A stretch of DNA of 64,000 bases from Halobacillus hunanensis. Lineage in GTDB: Bacteria; Bacillota; Bacilli; Bacillales; Halobacillaceae. The stretch spans positions 372,001-436,000 of the forward strand of contig NZ_FVZB01000007.1 in NCBI RefSeq assembly GCF_900166655.1, read 5' to 3'. The first letter of the stretch is position 1. Every line of letters starts with the position of its first letter. Below are positions 60,006-64,000 of this stretch, piece by piece. The notes under the pieces were generated by a model, which worked only from the letters and a program-made list of their open reading frames with translations, had not been told where the DNA came from and ran no database searches. A program made the translations under genes and the position numbers.

Positions 60006-60034
60006 ATTGTATAACGATGTGCATCGTATTGCAA
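60006..60034 (-). promoter_or_regulatory. Promoter and operator of the PadR operon
   Basis: On the minus strand TTGCAA, 17 bases, TACAAT. The spacer holds the inverted repeat ATACGATG-CA-CATCGTTAT, so the repressor would sit exactly on the promoter. Confidence 0.75.
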
Positions 60035-60089
60035 GTGTATGGACCATTTTTGTTATAAACATAAGAGCAAAAATAACACGGAGGAACAT

Positions 60090-60129
60090 GTAAAGTTCCT
60101 TTGACGTAAAGTTACCTTTACAATATAAT
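60090..60129 (+). promoter_or_regulatory. Promoter with two tandem operators, XRE operon
   Basis: TTGACG, 17 bases, TATAAT (60101-60129). The spacer contains the perfect palindrome GTAAAG-TTAC-CTTTAC (60106-60121), and directly before it lies GTAAAG-TTC-CTTTGAC (60090-60105), overlapping the -35. Two adjacent 16-base sites, as for cooperative binding by an XRE repressor. Confidence 0.8.
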
Positions 60130-60153
60130 GGGATTTGGATAGGGGTTGAGCAA

Positions 60154-60366
60154 ATGAAGAATAAACTTGCTGAATTAAGAAAGCAACATTCATTATCTCA
60201 AGATAAACTGGCGGAAAAGCTGCATGTATCTAGACAGACGATAATTTCTATTGAGAAAGATAAATACTCCCCATCTTTACCTCTCGCTTTTGAAATTTCC
60301 AGGGTCTTTCAAGTATCTATAGAAGATATTTTTATATACGAAGTAAAAGAAGAAGGAGGTAAATAA
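60154..60366 (+). CDS. Small XRE repressor
   Basis: A 70-residue Cro/CI-type helix-turn-helix protein (LAELRKQHSLSQDKLAEKLH, VSRQTIISIEKDKYSPSLPL), consisting of the DNA-binding domain only. It precedes a membrane protein by 1 base and shares with it the operator-loaded promoter, so autoregulation is likely. GGGGTTGAGCAA precedes the ATG. Confidence 0.9.
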   Translation: MKNKLAELRKQHSLSQDKLAEKLHVSRQTIISIEKDKYSPSLPLAFEISRVFQVSIEDIFIYEVKEEGGK

Positions 60367-60367
60367 T

Positions 60368-60745
60368 ATGGATTACCATCCAAGAGCATTTTTTGTATTA
60401 GGTACACTTTTGGGACTAATGGGAGCATTTTTTTTAACAGTAGGGATACTTGCCAGCGGTTCCCCGCCAGTACAAACATACACAGTATTATCACTGGCCG
60501 TCCTAGCCTATAGTATGAGTTATCTTTACCCTCAATTTAAGCAAAAAGATGAACGTATGAAATTGATTAGACAGAAAGGTATGTTTTATTCCTTTTTTGC
60601 CATGATGTTTTATTTTATTGTAATCCTATCAATACTTCAATTTAACATCATATCCTTAACTGCCATCGAATTACTAAATATATTAATCGCTTTAAATATT
60701 TCAACAGTTTTCCTTTCCTGGGTGATATTAGCTAGAAAATACTGA
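60368..60745 (+). CDS. Four-helix membrane protein of the XRE operon
   Basis: A 125-residue protein with four helices (FFVLGTLLGLMGAFFLTVGI, TYTVLSLAVLAYSMSYLYPQ, FYSFFAMMFYFIVILSILQF and a final one). A QKDERMKLIRQKG loop is between helices 2 and 3. XRE-small membrane protein pairs of this kind are common in Bacillus, function unknown. AAGGAGGTAAATAAT precedes the ATG. Confidence 0.8.
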   Translation: MDYHPRAFFVLGTLLGLMGAFFLTVGILASGSPPVQTYTVLSLAVLAYSMSYLYPQFKQKDERMKLIRQKGMFYSFFAMMFYFIVILSILQFNIISLTAIELLNILIALNISTVFLSWVILARKY

Positions 60746-60759
60746 ATAGGTGGATTTAC

Positions 60760-60867
60760 ATGGAGTGGTTTTTTCCAGTCATGTTTGTGATTAGCTATCT
60801 GGCAATCTATTTAGTCATTAGCTACGTTAATGAAAACCATTATTATAATCAAAACCTTAATAATTGA
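60760..60867 (+). CDS. 35-residue membrane peptide, third gene of the XRE operon
   Basis: MEWFFPVMFVISYLAIYLVI then SYVNENHYYNQNLNN: a single membrane helix and a polar tail. AATAGGTGGATTTAC is a usable ribosome binding site. It starts 14 bases after the previous stop, so it belongs with the operon. Possibly a subunit of the membrane protein. Confidence 0.5.
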   Translation: MEWFFPVMFVISYLAIYLVISYVNENHYYNQNLNN

Positions 60868-60999
60868 TCGATGGTAAAGAATGATTAAGCCATTGTTACA
60901 CTTATGAAAAATTCCTCTTTTTTTGAAGGTATAGATGAAGTTTTGCCGAATCTATTCAAAGTATTATAACCACTAATAATAGAAGGAGTGCTTAAAAAA

Positions 61000-62103
61000 A
61001 TGAGGAAAATGATGTTCCTGATGATTACTTTTCTGTTTATGGTCACCAGTCCTGTTCAAGGGGCCGCGGTTCTATCTGTGCAGGAAGCGCTGAATCAGCC
61101 GAACGGTGCAGATGTAACCGTGGAGGGGTACATAGTTGGTGTACCAACAGCGATTGATTATGTTCAGCAAAGTAATTTTACGAGTAACTATGCGCTTGCC
61201 CTTGCCAATGACCCTAATGAAACTCAAGTTGATGATATGATTTTTGTGAAGCTAGATTCTGAGTATAGAAGTGAGTATGGACTTGAAAATAATCCAGGAA
61301 ACATGGGAGATTTCATTCAAGTTGAGGGGACCAGGGATCCTTATTTCAGTCATGAAGGAGTAGAGTATGTCAGCTCGATCACAACTGTTTCCGAGGAAAA
61401 TGATGGTGCTGGTGGGACAAATCCGACTGGGTATTATGAGAATGCTGCCGGCCTTTCTGGTTCCGAATTAAAAATGGCTCTTCATAATATTATCGATGAC
61501 CATACTGAATTATCCTACGATGAAGTTTGGGGGGCACTGAGACATACAGATGAGGATCCAAAAAATCCGAACAATGTGATTCTGTTATATTCAGGAGAAT
61601 CTATTTCCGAATATGATAACGGCGGGGATGTAGATGAATGGAATCGTGAGCATGTGTGGGCGAAATCTCATGGAGACTTTGGGACCTCAATGGGGCCAGG
61701 AACGGATATTCACCACCTTCGTCCGACCGATGTGACGGTTAACTCTGCACGCGGAAACCTTGATTTTGATAACGGCGGGTCAGCCTTTTCGGAAGCTCCA
61801 GATACGTACTATGATGCTGATTCCTGGGAACCACGTGACGAAGTGAAAGGGGACGTGGCACGAATGATTTTTTACATGGCAGTGCGCTATGAAGGCGATT
61901 CTGGAGAGCTGGATTTAGAAGTTGCTGATTACGTGGGGACAAGCGGGCCGAGTATCGGAAAGCTGTCGACCTTGAAACAGTGGCATGAAAGTGATCCCGT
62001 CAGCGCTTTTGAACAAAATCGCAATGACATTATTTTTACCGATTATCAAGGCAATCGTAATCCATTTATCGATCATCCGGAATACGTCGAGCGGATATGG
62101 TAG
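61000..62103 (+). CDS. Secreted nuclease, endonuclease I family (YurI/BsnA-like)
   Basis: A 367-residue exported enzyme: signal peptide MRKMMFLMITFLFMVTSPVQ; an OB-fold DUF6359-like domain at residues about 25-140 (VTVEGYIVGVPTAIDYV); endonuclease I domain with NREHVWAKSHGDFG near 214 and DIHHLRPTDVTVNSARGN near 236, the metal and catalytic His residues. It resembles the extracellular RNase/nuclease BsnA plus the OB domain of YhcR. It probably degrades external RNA and DNA. ATG at 61000 follows AAGGAG; GTG at 60988 is within that site. Confidence 0.92.
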   Translation: MRKMMFLMITFLFMVTSPVQGAAVLSVQEALNQPNGADVTVEGYIVGVPTAIDYVQQSNFTSNYALALANDPNETQVDDMIFVKLDSEYRSEYGLENNPGNMGDFIQVEGTRDPYFSHEGVEYVSSITTVSEENDGAGGTNPTGYYENAAGLSGSELKMALHNIIDDHTELSYDEVWGALRHTDEDPKNPNNVILLYSGESISEYDNGGDVDEWNREHVWAKSHGDFGTSMGPGTDIHHLRPTDVTVNSARGNLDFDNGGSAFSEAPDTYYDADSWEPRDEVKGDVARMIFYMAVRYEGDSGELDLEVADYVGTSGPSIGKLSTLKQWHESDPVSAFEQNRNDIIFTDYQGNRNPFIDHPEYVERIW

Positions 62104-62275
62104 TTGGCGAGTTCATGGAAATGGGATTGTTGATGTTTCTTTGCAATTAGTTGCACCATGGCATTAGGCGAATTATTATAAGCGAATCTTATTTTATGTT
62201 TTTTCCAATTATGCATAGCAATTTTTCCCCTAAGACATCTACTGTTATAAATGCACATTTAAGGGGATGGACATT

Positions 62276-63817
62276 GTGAACAAAAAGCTAAAAAAATTTG
62301 TAGATGCCTTGCCAATACCGGAAATACTAAAACCGTTGCGCAAAGATAAGGATGAGTCATATTATAAAGTCCAAATGACAGAATTCCGGCAAAAACTCCA
62401 TCGTGATTTGAGGCCAACACGTCTTTGGGGTTACAACGGACAATTTCCTGGACCTGTTATTGATGTTCAACGCGGAGAACCCACTCATGTAAAATGGGAA
62501 AACAAACTGCCAGATAAACATTTTCTACCTATTGATAAGTCTTTTCATAATCTTGGGGAACTACCGGAAGTTCGCACCGTTACACATTTGCATGGAAGCG
62601 AGTCAAAGCCAGAAAGTGACGGATATCCGGAAGCGTGGTACACAAGAAACTTCAGAGACACGGGTCCGCAATTTAAAAACAAAGTCTATCATTATCCGAA
62701 TCATCAACGAGGTGCTACACTTTGGTACCATGACCATGCGATGGGAATAACTAGACTGAACGTCTATGCCGGTCTTGCAGGTATGTACATTATCCGAGAT
62801 GAACAAGAAAAGTGGCTTAATCTTCCTTCAGAAGAATATGAGATCCCACTTATTATGATGGATCGATCATTCCACGATAACGGTGAATTGTTCTATCCGT
62901 CACAGCCGGATGATCCACAAGAAAACTGGCCAGATCCATCCATCAGACCTTTTTTCATCGGAGAAACAAACCTAGTTAACGGAAAAATATGGCCTTATGT
63001 AGAAGTTGAACCGAGGAAATACCGATTCCGTATCTTAAATGCCGCCAACACCCGTACTTATCAGCTCTTTTTGGATTCTGGTCAGTCATTTTATCAAATC
63101 GGTTCTGACGGCGGTCTAATGCGGAAAACAGTCAAACTGGACAATTTAGCGGTTGAACCGGCCGAACGCTTCGATGTAATCATTGATTTTTCCAAGCATG
63201 AAGGAGAAACAGTTACACTGAAAAACGATCTTGGACCAGATGCTGACCCGAATGATGAAACGGATGATGTCATGCAATTCAAAGTGACTCTCCCTTTAAA
63301 ATCAGTGGATAGGAGTAGGGTTCCTCGGTATTTAACACGGATTCCTTCACTCAGCGAAAACAAGGTTCAACGTATCCGGAACCTGAAACTGGTCGGCTCA
63401 ACCGACAAACTCGGTCGTCCACTATTATTGCTTGATAACAAAAAATGGATGGATCCCGTGACAGAAACACCTGAACTAGGTTCAACAGAAATCTGGTCAT
63501 TGATTAATGTCACCAACTTTACTCATCCAATCCATATTCACCTGATTCAATTTCAAATAGTCGACCGACAATCATTTGACCTTGATCGATATAATCAGGA
63601 CGGAACCATCATCTTTACAGGATCCGCAAAACCACCTCATCCGAATGAAAAGAGCTGGAAAGACACAGTCGCAGCACCAGCAGGACAAATAACGAGGGTC
63701 ATCGCCAGATTCGGCCCATTTCCAGGTGACTATGTATGGCATTGTCATATACTAGAGCATGAAGACTATGACATGATGCGGCCTATGAAGGTGATCGAAA
63801 CAGATAAATGGGAATAG
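62276..63817 (+). CDS. cotA: Spore coat laccase CotA (multicopper oxidase)
   Basis: A 513-residue oxidase, the same length as B. subtilis CotA. Copper ligands are THLHGS near 104, WYHDHAMG near 150, HPIHIHLIQFQ near 416 and HCHILEHEDYDMM near 489, which form the type 1 and the trinuclear sites. It oxidises bilirubin, ABTS and phenols and makes the brown spore pigment. GTG at 62276 is preferred because AAGGGG is at 9 bases; the ATG at 62267 is adjacent to it. No signal peptide, as expected for a mother-cell coat protein. Confidence 0.95.
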   Translation: MNKKLKKFVDALPIPEILKPLRKDKDESYYKVQMTEFRQKLHRDLRPTRLWGYNGQFPGPVIDVQRGEPTHVKWENKLPDKHFLPIDKSFHNLGELPEVRTVTHLHGSESKPESDGYPEAWYTRNFRDTGPQFKNKVYHYPNHQRGATLWYHDHAMGITRLNVYAGLAGMYIIRDEQEKWLNLPSEEYEIPLIMMDRSFHDNGELFYPSQPDDPQENWPDPSIRPFFIGETNLVNGKIWPYVEVEPRKYRFRILNAANTRTYQLFLDSGQSFYQIGSDGGLMRKTVKLDNLAVEPAERFDVIIDFSKHEGETVTLKNDLGPDADPNDETDDVMQFKVTLPLKSVDRSRVPRYLTRIPSLSENKVQRIRNLKLVGSTDKLGRPLLLLDNKKWMDPVTETPELGSTEIWSLINVTNFTHPIHIHLIQFQIVDRQSFDLDRYNQDGTIIFTGSAKPPHPNEKSWKDTVAAPAGQITRVIARFGPFPGDYVWHCHILEHEDYDMMRPMKVIETDKWE

Positions 63818-63872
63818 GGGAAGTGTGGACCAAATTCTGTCAGGTGAGATTTTATAATAACAGGAGTCTTGT

Positions 63873-63980
63873 TTGATTATAGAAATTAACGAAAAGCAAT
63901 ATCATGAACATGTTGAAAAACTAATAAGTGGGGGCAACTTTGGAATAAACGGATCGATACGTGAAAAAGTGTTCAATTAA
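63873..63980 (+). pseudogene. Truncated ORF carrying a repeat-like stretch
   Basis: CAGGAGTCTTGT precedes TTG at 63873; the frame reads IIEINEKQYHEHVEKLISG, then continues through GGGGGCAACTTTGGAATAAA, which matches the left half of the dispersed hairpin repeat, and stops at 63978. I read this as the front of a gene interrupted by a repeat-like sequence. Family unknown. Confidence 0.35.
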
Positions 63981-64000
63981 ATCCTAGCTTCACATGATAA

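Noticed and set aside
1-64000. Insertion sequence, integron, prophage or conjugative element
   Set aside because: No transposase, integrase, phage structural or transfer gene was found; only short non-coding repeats and pseudogenes suggest past mobility.

Overview
The window is chromosomal DNA of a Gram-positive, endospore-forming Bacillaceae of moderate GC content. Sporulation-type genes (spo0M, a CotA laccase, DUF3231 and DUF2935 proteins), a SqhC terpene cyclase, a SipW/camelysin matrix operon and a YcnK copper operon point to the Bacillus group. Acidic proteins and gene content suggest a halophilic relative such as Halobacillus or Thalassobacillus; that genus guess is inference. No rRNA, tRNA, transposase, prophage or CRISPR array was seen.

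Region 1 (1-12.3 kb) is accessory DNA rich in decay: GNAT acetyltransferases, a nucleotidyltransferase, small membrane and secreted proteins, a DUF4309-GH3 fusion lipoprotein, and many broken genes (a P-loop kinase inactivated by a 10-bp duplication, a PspC gene with an in-frame TAA, a headless lipoprotein gene). At least seven copies of a dispersed hairpin repeat lie here, with a conserved loop and covarying stems.

Region 2 (12.4-23.3 kb) is ordered: Zur-box rpsN, a TPP riboswitch with thiT, DUF1028-spo0M, an ArsR/MFS pair with two identical operators, a sigma-D chemoreceptor, and formate dehydrogenase with its DUF1641 partner.

Region 3 (23.3-36.8 kb) holds an aldo-keto reductase, a TetR regulator, a ferredoxin-P450 pair, an ArsR/SRPBCC pair, an AAA ATPase, then a compact locus at 29.8-30.3 kb with two tiny hydrophobic-basic ORFs, an SD-sequestering hairpin, a convergent antisense promoter and terminator, and a 12-bp 5'-3' complementarity. 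I read that locus as a candidate type I toxin-antitoxin system, the most novel item here. A strict 21-bp-period array lies at 33.1 kb, followed by an SDR/WYL pair and selO.

Region 4 (37-50.2 kb) has ycnK-copC-copD, a second SDR, a 20-bp-period array, a sulfurtransferase, a MarR/MFS pair with a consensus promoter and operator, an RRNPP-type regulator, and a leftward operon of a DUF4047-like protein, sipW, camelysin and a neutral protease.

Region 5 (50.7-64 kb) carries sqhC divergent from a DUF2515 gene, an MFS efflux pump, a CBO0543-type gene with an in-frame TAA, a PadR-led membrane/TolB operon, an autoregulated XRE operon, a secreted endonuclease I nuclease, and cotA.
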